The notes below the pieces were generated by a model. It searched no databases and was not told where the DNA came from. It saw only the letters and a program-made list of their open reading frames with translations. The position numbers were made by a program, and so were the translations under genes. Shown here piece after piece: positions 34,680 through 43,910 of a stretch of 64,000 bases of DNA; the first letter of the stretch is position 1, and each line of letters starts with the position of its first letter. The DNA is from Gammaproteobacteria bacterium (GTDB lineage: Bacteria > Pseudomonadota > Gammaproteobacteria > Coxiellales > Coxiellaceae): assembly GCA_030425685.1 (NCBI GenBank), contig JAUIAD010000008.1, forward strand, positions 1 to 64,000, read 5' to 3'.

Positions 34680-35507
34680 ATGAGTAGTCAAAGCACAAGC
34701 AAAACCCCTTTCTTTACCAAAGCCCGACGTAGGCTTATCTTTCGCGTTGTGCGACTTTTGATTCTGCTGTTTTTGATTCCTAAAACCACGTTTTTCTTTA
34801 TTATTTGTGGACTTATCGATTTTAGTCGCAATCGTCCGCTGACCTTTGCACTGTTTAAGAAGTACTTTTTTGGTTCTGGTGAGATTACCTGGATTTTATC
34901 GCCGCTAAACTTATTGATTGATTTATTCGCTCTTTCAATGAAGCCTATTTATTCAAAGGCCGAGTTACCGAAAAAGTGCCAGCAAGAAATTGATACCGTT
35001 ATCCGTGTTGCTCAGGAAAAGAACTTGGCTGGTGCTTTAAAAGATTCCATGGGCGATGCTGAGCGCGGTATGATTTTTTTCAAGTGGTATAATAAGAATA
35101 TTGAGAACTCCATTCATGCCGAGGAGTACCATCAGCGCTTTAAATATATTAAGACCATTGGTATTTCTGCCTTTAACCCTCATAAGTCAACTAACCGCCA
35201 CTTTGGGCCATTGCGTATTAGTTTGCGGGTGCTTTATAACTTAAAGCCAATCGATAATGATGGGGTTTATATTGAAGTTAGTGGTCACAAGCATATTTGG
35301 CACAACAACCCCTTGTTTATTTTTGATGATAGCTATATCCATCAGTCATTTAATAATTCTGATGAAATACGATATTGTATGTTTATTGACATCATCCGTC
35401 CTACCCTTTGTTTTCATCTGATACTTGAGGGATTGTTAAAGCTAGTTCAGCTTTCAATGCATAAAGTTAATCATATCTTTTATAAAAAGTGGAAAACCAT
35501 CCGCTAA
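34680..35507 (+). CDS. Aspartyl/asparaginyl beta-hydroxylase-family protein (LpxO-like)
   Basis: A 275-residue protein with an N-terminal membrane helix (VVRLLILLFLIPKTTFFFII) and a C-terminal AspH-fold domain: RHFGPLRISLRVLYNL, then YIEVSGHKHIWHNN, FIFDDSYIHQSFNNSDEIRY and MFIDIIRP. LpxO of this family hydroxylates lipid A acyl chains. The distal metal ligand (His in YIHQ) is present. At the proximal site HKS stands where LpxO has HxD; human AspH also lacks the Asp and works with two His. Activity is therefore plausible but the substrate is uncertain. Confidence 0.75.
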   Translation: MSSQSTSKTPFFTKARRRLIFRVVRLLILLFLIPKTTFFFIICGLIDFSRNRPLTFALFKKYFFGSGEITWILSPLNLLIDLFALSMKPIYSKAELPKKCQQEIDTVIRVAQEKNLAGALKDSMGDAERGMIFFKWYNKNIENSIHAEEYHQRFKYIKTIGISAFNPHKSTNRHFGPLRISLRVLYNLKPIDNDGVYIEVSGHKHIWHNNPLFIFDDSYIHQSFNNSDEIRYCMFIDIIRPTLCFHLILEGLLKLVQLSMHKVNHIFYKKWKTIR

Positions 35508-35627
35508 CCAATTTATGCTTAAAAGCATATTTAAAGCGAGTTCGGAAATTTATACTATAATTGGTTTGTGAATTGGGTCCTTTTATAAAAAAGGTGTATT
35601 CATGGGTGTGGAGACAAGGAGACGGTA

Positions 35628-35927
35628 ATGTCAGAAGATCTCGCTTTTCAAATTCAACTAGGCCTTATTCTTCCTAAGTTTAAGGACAAGCTGACAACCG
35701 ATATGACGGCGATTGTTGACGAGCTTGTTGGGATATTACAGGCGGGTAATACAGAAGGTGCCGAGCTTTCTTTTGATGAGGTGAAGGAGTTGGTAATGAA
35801 GGATTTTGAAATCTTCATTAGCACCGCTATTTTTCCTGAGATTGTGAAAAAGCATACACCAGCAGAAGAAGCGCCAGAAGGCGAAGGTGAGGGCGGCGAA
35901 GAAGGTGGTGGAGAAGAAGCCGAATAA
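35628..35927 (+). CDS. Small acidic orphan protein with Gly/Glu tail
   Basis: A 99-residue protein with an amphipathic helical N-terminal part (FQIQLGLILPKFKDKL, then DEVKELVMKDFEIFISTAIF) and a C-terminal tail of Glu and Gly. There is no signal peptide or known domain. A TATAAT -10 lies in the upstream gap and a GGAG site before the ATG. It converges on the flavin monooxygenase with a shared hairpin between. Confidence 0.65.
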   Translation: MSEDLAFQIQLGLILPKFKDKLTTDMTAIVDELVGILQAGNTEGAELSFDEVKELVMKDFEIFISTAIFPEIVKKHTPAEEAPEGEGEGGEEGGGEEAE

Positions 35928-35958
35928 ATTGGCTGCTGAATACACCTAATTATGCTGA

Positions 35959-35983
35959 TAAGGCATGGCAGTCGCATGCCTTA
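35959..35983. terminator. Bidirectional hairpin between converging genes
   Basis: A perfect 9-bp stem TAAGGCATG/CATGCCTTA with a 7-nt loop lies in the 60-nt gap between the acidic orphan and the flavin monooxygenase and could serve both. Confidence 0.65.
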
Positions 35984-35987
35984 ACCC

Positions 35988-37523
35988 TTAAGCAAAGTAT
36001 TGCTTCAAATACTTTTCAAGTCCCTTTTCGTCCAAGCGGTTGCTGGTAAAGGCAATATATTTATCTGGGCGTAATAAGCATAGTGCGCTCCGCTCGACAT
36101 TAAAACGCCGATGAATGGGGAAGTCTGTTGTCTCGCTGATAATTTCAATATCGATAATGTCGCTATATTGATGCTTTATTTTTTCAGCCAGTGCTTTAAT
36201 TTCTTTTTCTATTTCTTTCGTTGGGCGTATGCCAGAAAAAATGAGTAACTGGTGTTTAGCATTTTTAGTAAAAGCGCCAACGTTCGGTAGGTTTTCCCCC
36301 GGTGCTGGTGAGCGGCTGCTAATCACGCTGTCGTAATGAATAATCGGGCTTTTGTTGTAACAAAGCGATAGCTGCGACATTTGCATTGCTAGTTTTCGAT
36401 TTATTTTTTTGCAGCCCAACAAGGGTTTGATAATCAATTTGCGTAACGTGCGAATAATGGGATTATTTACCAGCATCATTTTTGTCATGCGCTCTGTTTG
36501 ATTAACAATGTTTTTGACGATCGGGTGGCGTTCTGCTTGATAGCTGGCAAGAAGGTTATGATGCGCTTTTTTATTAATAACGTAGGCTAATTTCCAGCCG
36601 AGATTATAAGCATCTTGCATGCCAGTATTCATGCCTTGCCCGCCAACCGGTGAATGAATATGTGCAGCATCACCAGCAAAAAAGATATTGCCATGGCGCA
36701 TATTTTCTATCACTTTGCTGTGAATCCAGAAAGTAGAAATCCAGGAGCTGTCTTTTACTTCGAGTTGATGCGCAGAGCGGTCGGCAACTATTTTTTGAAT
36801 GTCTTGTAAAGTGGGTGATTCTATTTTTTTATTGAGATTGGCAACAATGCGGTATTCTCCGCTAGGCATTGGGAAGATGGCAAGAATGCCAAGCGATGAA
36901 AAAAAGGAAGAAACTTTATTGTTGGCAATGGGCTTTGTTGCATCTTCTTTGGCGCTGATATCGGCAAGAATGAATTGCTGAGAGATATCATCACCCTTAA
37001 ATTCGCTGTTAGTGAGTTTGCGCACTATGCTGTGTGAACCGTCGCAAGCGACAAGCCAGTCAGTGGTAAACTTTTCCAGCGTACCATCTTCTTTTTTAAT
37101 GCTAACTGCTACGTTTTTTTCTTGTTCTGTTAAATCGGTTAGTTCGCAACCGCGCTCAATGGTGATTTTGTTTTTTTCAAGATGTTCGCTGAGCACCTTT
37201 TCTGTCATGCTTTGTGGCATGATGATAATGTAATTGTAGCGGCAATCAATAGTGGTTAAATCAATATTGGCAATGTGGCTTCCATCGGTAAATAAATTTG
37301 CCCCTTCGATTTTTCGTCCTTCTTTTAAAAAAGGTTCGACTAAACCAAGGTCGTCTAGAAGCTCAAGTGTTCTTGCTTGCAGGCCTAAAGCGTTAGAGGT
37401 TTTGGTGGGCTCAGTTTTTTTATCAATAATGCGAAATGGAATATTATAGCGTTGCAGCACAGCGGCAAGCATTAAGCCGGTAGGTCCGGCGCCAACGATT
37501 ACCACGGATGTGTCAGTTGTCAT
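35988..37523 (-). CDS. FAD-dependent aromatic-type monooxygenase
   Basis: A 511-residue flavoprotein of the PheA/TfdB/UbiH-like group. The N-terminal FAD motif is VIVGAGPTGLMLAAVLQRY, the middle motif is DWLVACDGSHSIVR, and FFAGDAAHIHSPVGGQGMNT is the second FAD motif. The C-terminal ~130 residues have the thioredoxin-like form seen in phenol hydroxylase relatives. Substrate unknown: no catabolic neighbours are present. It stands alone, divergent from the membrane orphan at 37699. Confidence 0.88.
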   Translation of the reverse strand: MTTDTSVVIVGAGPTGLMLAAVLQRYNIPFRIIDKKTEPTKTSNALGLQARTLELLDDLGLVEPFLKEGRKIEGANLFTDGSHIANIDLTTIDCRYNYIIIMPQSMTEKVLSEHLEKNKITIERGCELTDLTEQEKNVAVSIKKEDGTLEKFTTDWLVACDGSHSIVRKLTNSEFKGDDISQQFILADISAKEDATKPIANNKVSSFFSSLGILAIFPMPSGEYRIVANLNKKIESPTLQDIQKIVADRSAHQLEVKDSSWISTFWIHSKVIENMRHGNIFFAGDAAHIHSPVGGQGMNTGMQDAYNLGWKLAYVINKKAHHNLLASYQAERHPIVKNIVNQTERMTKMMLVNNPIIRTLRKLIIKPLLGCKKINRKLAMQMSQLSLCYNKSPIIHYDSVISSRSPAPGENLPNVGAFTKNAKHQLLIFSGIRPTKEIEKEIKALAEKIKHQYSDIIDIEIISETTDFPIHRRFNVERSALCLLRPDKYIAFTSNRLDEKGLEKYLKQYFA

Positions 37524-37642
37524 AAATCATATCCTTTTTTAATAATCCATCAAGCTATTCACTATATAATAGCAGAAATATAGCCTGTTAAGAATGTCTG
37601 CTTATCCTTCTATTTGTTAAATAAATATTAATACTTTTTTCC

Positions 37643-37670
37643 TTGAATTTGCCTTTATATTTGCTATTCT
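37643..37670 (+). promoter_or_regulatory. Sigma-70-type promoter of the CVVC membrane orphan
   Basis: TTGAAT (37643-37648), 16 nt, TATTCT (37665-37670), followed by the ATG at 37699. Two TTAA cores 11 bp apart (37617-37631) lie just upstream, similar to the PmrA-like boxes elsewhere, but the flanking bases fit poorly. Confidence 0.5.
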
Positions 37671-37698
37671 CTCGCTTTTAAAAATTAGTAGTAGATAG

Positions 37699-38685
37699 AT
37701 GAGAAATCGGGCTTGCGAAACTCTTAGTGAAATTGAATTAGCGTTGTTTAAGCTATATCCGTCCTTGGAGGAAGAAAACAACCTATCAGTTCCTGCTGTA
37801 GGCGTGGCGCCTGCCCCTGGCGTTTGCCGTCAAAAACTTAAATTTTACGCTTATGGTAGTCTAATTTGTATGATGCAGTTCAGTGATGGTTTTGCCAGTA
37901 TATTCTCATTGCTACGTTTTTTAATGCCGCATATTGCTAATCCAGTTAATATTCCAATAAGCATTTTATTTGGTGTATTTAGCGCCAGCATTTCTATGGT
38001 CTTTGATTTAAAAGCAGTTGCGGATGTTATGCAGGTGCGCTACCTTACCGCTTCTCGCTATTTGACGCAGCTGTTGGCAGAAGAAAAGCGATTAATAAGG
38101 CTAAATCAGTTATATATTAATGCTACTCGCCAATTAAGGCGTGAAGCACTACTGCCTAATGCTGATCTTGTGGTGCTAGCCAAACGGTGTAATGTTATTG
38201 AGGCTCTATTTACAAAGTCGCAGGCTATACAGATTAAATTAGCTGACAAAATTTCTGCGTACAAGGCGTCTTTAGATAAAAAAAGGCCGACTTTGCTTTG
38301 TTGTAAATATATCTGGACCGGTGTTTCTACCGCCCTTTTTGCTGGTTATGCGGTTATTAGTGCTATGGCGCTGTTAGGCGTGCTGACGACGGCATTTGCT
38401 GTTAGCTTTCCCCCGGCTTTAGGTGTGGCTTTGAGTATTGCCTGGATTGGAATTGAAGTGTATCGGTTTTTAACGCAAGAAAGGACAAGCATAGAAGAGG
38501 GTGTCGATTCTTTTTTCAGATCGCCTTTATCCAAAATGCAATTGCTCTTTCATAAAAAAACGATGATGGAAGATAAAGGCAAAGAGGCGAAAGAAGAAAT
38601 TAAATTATCAAGCCGCACTTTAAATCTACGTATTTCTGAAAGAGGGCAATATAGTAATAACCACTCTTGCTGTGTTGTTTGTTGA
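37699..38685 (+). CDS. Orphan membrane protein ending in Cys-Val-Val-Cys
   Basis: A 328-residue protein without a recognised family. Two hydrophobic hairpins (about residues 51-105 and 205-258) flank a basic helical region (about 110-200). The C-terminal stretch is charged and ends NNHSCCVVC. The last four residues fit a CaaX box (X = Cys), with an extra Cys next to it that could be palmitoylated. Some Legionella effectors use host prenylation through such motifs. The gene has its own promoter but no clear Shine-Dalgarno site. A secreted, host-membrane-targeted protein is a testable guess; a bacterial inner-membrane protein is the alternative. Confidence 0.7.
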   Translation: MRNRACETLSEIELALFKLYPSLEEENNLSVPAVGVAPAPGVCRQKLKFYAYGSLICMMQFSDGFASIFSLLRFLMPHIANPVNIPISILFGVFSASISMVFDLKAVADVMQVRYLTASRYLTQLLAEEKRLIRLNQLYINATRQLRREALLPNADLVVLAKRCNVIEALFTKSQAIQIKLADKISAYKASLDKKRPTLLCCKYIWTGVSTALFAGYAVISAMALLGVLTTAFAVSFPPALGVALSIAWIGIEVYRFLTQERTSIEEGVDSFFRSPLSKMQLLFHKKTMMEDKGKEAKEEIKLSSRTLNLRISERGQYSNNHSCCVVC

Positions 38686-38872
38686 TGGTTCGCATATTCT
38701 CTGCTTATGCTTTCTTATTCCTCCGTCTACTAGTTTTTCGTTCTTCATCATTGTCCGTTGCGCTCGCCGTTTCGTAGCGACTGCTGCGTAAAAATTGGGC
38801 AGGCTAGGTGTTGAGCAAACCTCCGAATCGCACCATCTTCACAACCATCAGAGATCAAATTATTTACAGTTC

Positions 38873-38888
38873 GTATCATTTTTGATAC
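38873..38888. promoter_or_regulatory. Small inverted repeat upstream of the lipoprotein gene
   Basis: GTATCA, TTTT, TGATAC. It lies about 45 nt ahead of a TATAAT (38932-38937) and might be an operator or a weak terminator. The rest of 38686-38965 holds no gene that I can see. Confidence 0.35.
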
Positions 38889-38965
38889 CATTGCTCGCTA
38901 GATTGTTATCTTGGTGTAACAGTTGCCTTATATAATACGAGATCAAAATATAGGTTGAGGAAATC

Positions 38966-39430
38966 TTGATGAATAAAGTGAGTAAAATGACTGCTCTAGC
39001 AGTATTAGGTGCGGGTTTAGCGATAGGCTTAGGCGGGTGTACACCTGGAAATAACACGCCTGGTGCTACGGTAGCGGGTGCTGGTATCGGTGCTGTTGCG
39101 GGTGCAGCTCTTTTTGATGGCAGTCCATTAGGCATTATTGCTGGTGGTCTAATAGGGGGTGTGATTGGTAACTCAGTAGGTCAAAATATGGACAGGCAAG
39201 ATCGAGCCAATATGCAAAGTGCCATTATCAACACGCAAGTAGGTAGTGAGTCAACCTGGACTAACCAAAATACTAATACCACTTACACTGTTCGCCCAGT
39301 ACGTAACTACCATGCAAATGGCAACTACTGTCGTGAATACCAAACCAAAGTTCTTGTTAACGGTAAGCAACGTCGTGCGTATGGCAAAGCCTGTCGTATG
39401 CCAGATGGTAGTTGGAAAATCGTTAAATAA
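38966..39430 (+). CDS. Gly-zipper outer-membrane lipoprotein (17-kDa antigen type)
   Basis: A 154-residue lipoprotein with signal peptide and lipobox IGLGGC (Cys at 24), a Gly-zipper double helix (AGAGIGAVAGAALFDGSPLG, then IIAGGLIGGVIGNSVGQNMD) and a small C-terminal beta domain (YCREYQTKVLVNGKQRRAYG). This is the pattern of the Rickettsia 17-kDa surface antigen and the SlyB/glycine-zipper 2TM family, placed in the outer membrane and often immunogenic. It is monocistronic, with promoter TATAAT at 38932 and a terminator at 39442. Confidence 0.88.
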   Translation: MMNKVSKMTALAVLGAGLAIGLGGCTPGNNTPGATVAGAGIGAVAGAALFDGSPLGIIAGGLIGGVIGNSVGQNMDRQDRANMQSAIINTQVGSESTWTNQNTNTTYTVRPVRNYHANGNYCREYQTKVLVNGKQRRAYGKACRMPDGSWKIVK

Positions 39431-39441
39431 ACATCTTCTTC

Positions 39442-39465
39442 TAGGGCGCAGAGCGTTGCGCCCTA
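39442..39465 (+). terminator. Terminator hairpin after the lipoprotein gene
   Basis: A perfect 9-bp stem TAGGGCGCA/TGCGCCCTA with a 6-nt loop, 12 nt after the stop, followed by ATTATCTTTT. Confidence 0.75.
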
Positions 39466-39542
39466 ATTATCTTTTGCCTTTATAATCCTTCTTAAATAAG
39501 CTTCATTTTTTAAAAATTACTGTATTGCTTCGTTTATCCTTT

Positions 39543-39573
39543 TTGGTAATGTAGAGCACTTGGTGCTATATTA
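39543..39573 (+). promoter_or_regulatory. Promoter with palindromic operator of the toxin-antitoxin pair
   Basis: TTGGTA (39543-39548), 18 nt, TATATT (39567-39572). The palindrome AGCAC TTG GTGCT (39555-39567) sits between the two promoter elements, the expected place for autorepression by an XRE antitoxin. Confidence 0.55.
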
Positions 39574-39588
39574 TGGGTGGATGTTAAA

Positions 39589-39963
39589 ATGCGAGTTTTT
39601 AAAACGAAACGATTTGCAAAGTGGGCTAAGAAGGAACGATTGACTGATGGTGTGCTTTGTAAAGTGATTGGCGAAATGGATCAAAATACTAATACTGGAA
39701 GGTTGAGTGATTTTATTTATAAAAGGCGAGTTGCCTTGCCTGGTCGTGGAAAACGCGGAGGGGCGCGTATGATTCTTGCATTTAGAGCTGGTGATAAAGC
39801 TTTTTTTATATTTGGCTTTGCAAAAAATGAGTTGGACAATATTGAGGAATTTCAGTTGCGTCAATTGAGAATATTAGGCTCACTTTTACTGAACTACAGA
39901 AATGAAGAATTGGAATATGCGTTGAAAGAGAGAGAACTCGCAGAGGTGAATTGTAATGAATAA
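39589..39963 (+). CDS. RelE/HigB-type toxin
   Basis: About 124 residues of the RelE/HigB superfamily of ribosome-dependent mRNA interferases: FKTKRFAKWAKKERL, LSDFIYKRRVALPGRGKRGG and AFFIFGFAKNELDNI. The ATG at 39589 is preferred to a GTG at 39577. The toxin comes first and the antitoxin second, the HigBA/NadS order, with an 8-nt overlap. Confidence 0.85.
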   Translation: MRVFKTKRFAKWAKKERLTDGVLCKVIGEMDQNTNTGRLSDFIYKRRVALPGRGKRGGARMILAFRAGDKAFFIFGFAKNELDNIEEFQLRQLRILGSLLLNYRNEELEYALKERELAEVNCNE

Positions 39964-40264
39964 GAAACTCACAGAGGTGATATGTGAAACCGCAAAAGAT
40001 TTTCATCGTATTGGGCTTATAGATGATGAAACAATGCGCGAATTTGATGTTTCATCTTTGCCGGATGTGAAAAAGTACTCCCCAACCCAGATAAAAAAAC
40101 TACGAAAACGTAATAAAGCCAGTCAAGCTGTTTTCGCTGCTTACTTAAACACAACCGTATCAACGATTCAAAAATGGGAGCAAGGGCAGAAGCAGCCTAA
40201 TGGTATTTCGCTTAAGTTATTAAGTTTGGTGGATAGGTATGGGCTTGGGTTGCTGGGTGGGTGA
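39956..40264 (+). CDS. XRE-family antitoxin (HigA/NadS-like)
   Basis: A 102-residue protein whose C-terminal half is a helix-turn-helix: SPTQIKKLRKRNKASQAVFA followed by TVSTIQKWEQGQKQP. The N-terminal half would wrap the toxin. It overlaps the toxin gene by 8 nt. It probably represses the pair through the palindrome at 39555-39567. Confidence 0.87.
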   Translation: MNKKLTEVICETAKDFHRIGLIDDETMREFDVSSLPDVKKYSPTQIKKLRKRNKASQAVFAAYLNTTVSTIQKWEQGQKQPNGISLKLLSLVDRYGLGLLGG

Positions 40265-40270
40265 AACAAA

Positions 40271-41398
40271 TCAAAGAAACAATTCCAACAACTCATTCAA
40301 AAAATTCCGCCCCTGAGGCGTAACAATAAAGTGACCATCGGAAACCGTTAGCAGCTCCCGCTCTTGCGCAGCCTGCAATTCCTTTTCGATATCAATGATA
40401 CTCAACCCCGTCGCTTGCTCAAAGAGCGCAATCGGCGTAGGCGTTGTTAAGCGCAACGCATTCATCATAAACTCAAGGCTGAGCTCCTTTTTGCTGAGTA
40501 TTTTCTTGTTAGCAATAAAATCTTTCTCAGGATCTAAATAATCACGTGGATTTTTAACATTCCAATGTCGTGACACCTCACCGGTGTCAGGATCCGTTAA
40601 CTTGCTATGGGCGCCAGCACCAATACCTAGGTAATCGCCAAACTGCCAATAATTTAAATTATGACGGCAGACATCATTATCTTGGCAATAGGCGGAAATT
40701 TCATATTGGTGAAAGCCAGCCTGTGCCAGCAATTGTTGACCGGCTGTTTGCATGTCCCAAATTATATCCTGGTTAGGTAGTTTGGGAGGAGAATGAAAAA
40801 AATACGTATTGGGTTCTATGGTCAAATGGTACCAAGATAGATGGCTGGGTTGTAAGTCAATGGCGGTTTGTAAATCGCTACACGCATCTTCTATGCTTTG
40901 ATTTGGCAGGGCAAACATTAAATCCATATTAATGCGTTTAAAGCCGGCTTTTTGTGCCGCGTTGACTGCTTTAATGGCCTGTTGGCTATTATGAATTCTG
41001 CCTAAGCTTTTTAATTTATCATCTTGTAAACTCTGTACACCTAAGGATAAGCGATTAATACCAGCTTCATAAAAACCTTGAAAGCGTGCTTGCTCTACAG
41101 TACCAGGATTTGCTTCTAGCGTAATTTCAATATTATTGCTAAATGATAAATGTTTTTTAATGGTTTTAAAAAGCAAAGCGTACGCGTCTGGTGTAAAGAG
41201 GCTCGGGGTTCCGCCGCCAATAAAAATAGTATCAATGCAACGATTTGTCACAAGAGAAAGTTTTTGCTCGAGCTCTTTTATCAGTGCATCAATATAAGAC
41301 GCTTCAGGAATCTCACTACCAGCAGTGTGCGAATTAAAGTCACAATATGGGCATTTTCGTACACACCAAGGAACGTGAATGTATAAGCTCATTTTCAT
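40271..41398 (-). CDS. hemW: HemW-like radical SAM protein (haem chaperone)
   Basis: A 375-residue radical SAM protein. The cluster motif is CVRKCPYC (Cys at about 12, 16 and 19), then FIGGGTPSLF, TLEANPGTVE and RLSLGVQSLQDDKLKSLGR. HemW proteins resemble coproporphyrinogen oxidase HemN but lack that activity and handle haem transfer. The C-terminal HemN_C domain is present (LSLEFMMNALRLTTP). Confidence 0.92.
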   Translation of the reverse strand: MKMSLYIHVPWCVRKCPYCDFNSHTAGSEIPEASYIDALIKELEQKLSLVTNRCIDTIFIGGGTPSLFTPDAYALLFKTIKKHLSFSNNIEITLEANPGTVEQARFQGFYEAGINRLSLGVQSLQDDKLKSLGRIHNSQQAIKAVNAAQKAGFKRINMDLMFALPNQSIEDACSDLQTAIDLQPSHLSWYHLTIEPNTYFFHSPPKLPNQDIIWDMQTAGQQLLAQAGFHQYEISAYCQDNDVCRHNLNYWQFGDYLGIGAGAHSKLTDPDTGEVSRHWNVKNPRDYLDPEKDFIANKKILSKKELSLEFMMNALRLTTPTPIALFEQATGLSIIDIEKELQAAQERELLTVSDGHFIVTPQGRNFLNELLELFL

Positions 41399-41461
41399 GG
41401 GTGTAAGTTTAGTTGAATTCGAGCTAAACTAACACTATTTAAATTCGTCCAAGGGCGCGCA

Positions 41462-42025
41462 ATGCCAAAAAAACCTGAAATAATCAATACCTCTACTCAG
41501 TTTGAGAGTAGGCTTTTTCGTGTTGAGTCGGTCGACTTGTCGTTTACCAATGGTGAGGAGCGATGCTATGAGCGTATCTGTGGCCGGTTAGCCGTAGGTT
41601 CGGTGATGATTGTGCCATTGTTGGACGATGACACCTTGTTATTAATTCGTGAATATTGTGTTGGTGTTGATGATTATGTCTTAGGTTTTCCCAAAGGTGC
41701 CGTGGAGTATGGCGAGGAACTTATTCATACAGCTAATCGTGAGTTAATGGAAGAAGTCGGTTATGCCGCGCGTGAGTTAACTTCCCTGGGACGATTTAGT
41801 ACATCACCGGGTTACATGACATCAGTGATGGATGTTATGTTAGCACGTGATCTTTATCCGCAGGTGGAAGAGGGTGATGAACCCGAGCCTATTCAAGTAG
41901 TAAAATGGCCATTAAGCGATATTGATACCTTGTTAGCGCAGCCAGATTTTCATGAGGCGCGTAGTATCGCAGCGTTATTGCTGGTGGAACGACAGTATAA
42001 AAAAGGACAAAAGCATGGCGGCTAA
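41462..42025 (+). CDS. nudE: ADP compounds hydrolase NudE
   Basis: A 187-residue Nudix hydrolase acting on ADP-ribose, NADH and similar dinucleotides. The Nudix box runs from GAVEYGEELIHTA through NRELMEEVGY, with GX5EX7REUXEEXGU spacing intact. It overlaps cysQ by 11 nt; the nudE-cysQ pair is common in gammaproteobacteria. Confidence 0.93.
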   Translation: MPKKPEIINTSTQFESRLFRVESVDLSFTNGEERCYERICGRLAVGSVMIVPLLDDDTLLLIREYCVGVDDYVLGFPKGAVEYGEELIHTANRELMEEVGYAARELTSLGRFSTSPGYMTSVMDVMLARDLYPQVEEGDEPEPIQVVKWPLSDIDTLLAQPDFHEARSIAALLLVERQYKKGQKHGG

Positions 42026-42848
42026 GCCACAAGATTTATTGCAAGATATACTTAAATTGGCGCGTGAAGCGGGTGCCGGTATTTTAGAATATTATGGCCA
42101 TTCCGTTGACGCTTTAAAAATAAGCAAAAAACACGATAACACCTTTTTAACAGAAGCGGATTTATGTGCACATAATATTATTTACAGTGGCTTGCAACTG
42201 TTAACCCCAGATGTCCCGGTTATTTCCGAGGAGGGTTATATAGAACATTTTAGTTTTCGTAAAAGCTGGTCGCGCTGTTGGTTGTCTGATCCACTCGATG
42301 GTACGCGTGGCTTTATTGATCAGCGCGATGAATTTACGGTTAATATCGCCTTGATTGAAGATGGCAAGCCAGTGCTTGGCGTGATGTATTTACCAGTGAA
42401 AAAAACTAGTTATTATGCGGTCAGCGGTGAGGGCGCTTTTAAACAAGTGGATGAGCAAGAGCCGCAGCCCATTAATACGCGCCAAATGAATTGGGAGAGC
42501 TATCAAGTTTTACTCGGCTTTTATTTGCGTTTACCCATTTTATTAGAGTTGTTTGAAAATAAAGATGAGTGTGAAATTATTCGCGTTAACAGTTCTTATA
42601 AATTTGGCTTAATTGCCGAAGGGGCGGGAGATTTGTACCCGCGCTTTGGCGAAACGAGTGAATGGGACACGGCCGCAGGTCAGTGTATATTAGAAGAGGC
42701 CGGTGGTTGCGTGCTTGATTTAGAGGGTGAGCCATTGCAATATAACCGTAAAGAATCTTTAATTAACCCCCCTTTTGTTGCCATGGGCGATGTTACGCAA
42801 AAAGATCATGTTATTAAATTAATTAAATCACAGAGGAGAACAACGTGA
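42015..42848 (+). CDS. cysQ: 3'(2'),5'-bisphosphate nucleotidase CysQ
   Basis: About 277 residues of the inositol-monophosphatase fold that hydrolyses PAP to AMP. The metal-binding motif [10 protein letters not shown] is followed by [20 protein letters not shown], and the second motif is [21 protein letters not shown] place the start at the ATG at 42015 behind AAAGGA; a longer frame from 41952 only overlaps nudE. It shares GTGA with the mdh start. Confidence 0.93.
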   Translation: MAAKPQDLLQDILKLAREAGAGILEYYGHSVDALKISKKHDNTFLTEADLCAHNIIYSGLQLLTPDVPVISEEGYIEHFSFRKSWSRCWLSDPLDGTRGFIDQRDEFTVNIALIEDGKPVLGVMYLPVKKTSYYAVSGEGAFKQVDEQEPQPINTRQMNWESYQVLLGFYLRLPILLELFENKDECEIIRVNSSYKFGLIAEGAGDLYPRFGETSEWDTAAGQCILEEAGGCVLDLEGEPLQYNRKESLINPPFVAMGDVTQKDHVIKLIKSQRRTT

Positions 42849-43894
42849 ATTTTAGATTAAAAACAGCTGTAGAAATTGAAGGCGCTGAAGGCCTTGAGAT
42901 TGTAGATGGCAATCATACGCGTGTTAAAGTTGCTGTGACCGGTGCGGCTGGGCAAATTGGTTATGCGTTATTATTTCGCATTGCTTCCGGTCAGCTTTTT
43001 GGTCCCAATGTGAAAGTCGATTTGAGTTTAATTGAAATTGAGCCTGGTTTACCTGCCTTAGAAGGGGTGGTGATGGAGCTGCGCGATTGTGCTTTTCCAC
43101 TATTAGGTGACATCCAAGTGACAGCAGATCCCAATGTTGGTTTTAAAGATGTTAATTGGGCCATTTTAGTCGGCGCTTTCCCTCGCAAGGCCGGTATGGA
43201 ACGTGCAGAATTGCTTGGCAAAAATGGTGGCATCTTTACCGTGCAAGGTAAAGCGATTAATGATCATGCTGCTAAAGACGTGCGTGTATTTGTGGTTGGT
43301 AACCCTTGCAATACAAACTGTTTGATCGCTATGAACAACGCGCCTGATGTGCCAAATGACCGCTTTTTCGCCATGACGATGTTGGATGAAAACCGTGCTA
43401 AAGCACAGATTGCCATAAAGGCGAATAAAGATATTACCAACGTGCATAATATGATTATTTGGGGTAACCACTCATCAACACAATACCCTGATTTTTATAA
43501 TGCCGATGTTAATGGTGAGTCTGCGACAGATTTAATCGATGAAGCTTGGTTTAAAGATGATTTTCTACCGCTGGTACAACAGCGCGGTGCCGCCATTATT
43601 AAAGCGCGCGGTGCTTCTTCTGCCGCATCAGCCGCCAATGCCGCTATCGATGGCATCCGCAATATTTTAAATGACACGCCAGAGGGCGATAGTTATTCTA
43701 TGTGTCTGTGCTCACAAGGGCAATACGGTGTTGATGAAGGGTTAATCTTCTCATTCCCTTGTCGTACTGAGAACGGCAAAGTGGTTGTTATTGAAGGTAT
43801 TGAACATAATGCGTTTGGGCAAGAGAAAGTGGACGCGACGTTGCAAGAACTGCGTACAGAAAAAGAAACGGTTAAACAGCAAGATTTGATCTAG
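42845..43894 (+). CDS. mdh: Malate dehydrogenase
   Basis: A 349-residue NAD-dependent enzyme converting malate and oxaloacetate in the TCA cycle. The NAD motif is [19 protein letters not shown], followed by [38 protein letters not shown] and the catalytic His in [13 protein letters not shown]. This is the longer, cytosolic-type MDH, not the E. coli form. The start is a GTG at 42845 behind GAGGAG, with a ~22-residue N-terminal extension before the Rossmann strand. Confidence 0.95.
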   Translation: MNFRLKTAVEIEGAEGLEIVDGNHTRVKVAVTGAAGQIGYALLFRIASGQLFGPNVKVDLSLIEIEPGLPALEGVVMELRDCAFPLLGDIQVTADPNVGFKDVNWAILVGAFPRKAGMERAELLGKNGGIFTVQGKAINDHAAKDVRVFVVGNPCNTNCLIAMNNAPDVPNDRFFAMTMLDENRAKAQIAIKANKDITNVHNMIIWGNHSSTQYPDFYNADVNGESATDLIDEAWFKDDFLPLVQQRGAAIIKARGASSAASAANAAIDGIRNILNDTPEGDSYSMCLCSQGQYGVDEGLIFSFPCRTENGKVVVIEGIEHNAFGQEKVDATLQELRTEKETVKQQDLI

Positions 43895-43910
43895 TTTAAC
43901 GTCATTACTC

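Noticed and set aside
37617-37648. Fourth PmrA-like site before the CVVC orphan
   Set aside because: TTAA cores are 11 bp apart, but flanking bases are poor and the hexamer at the expected -10 place is the -35 of a good sigma-70 promoter. AT-rich DNA gives such hits by chance.
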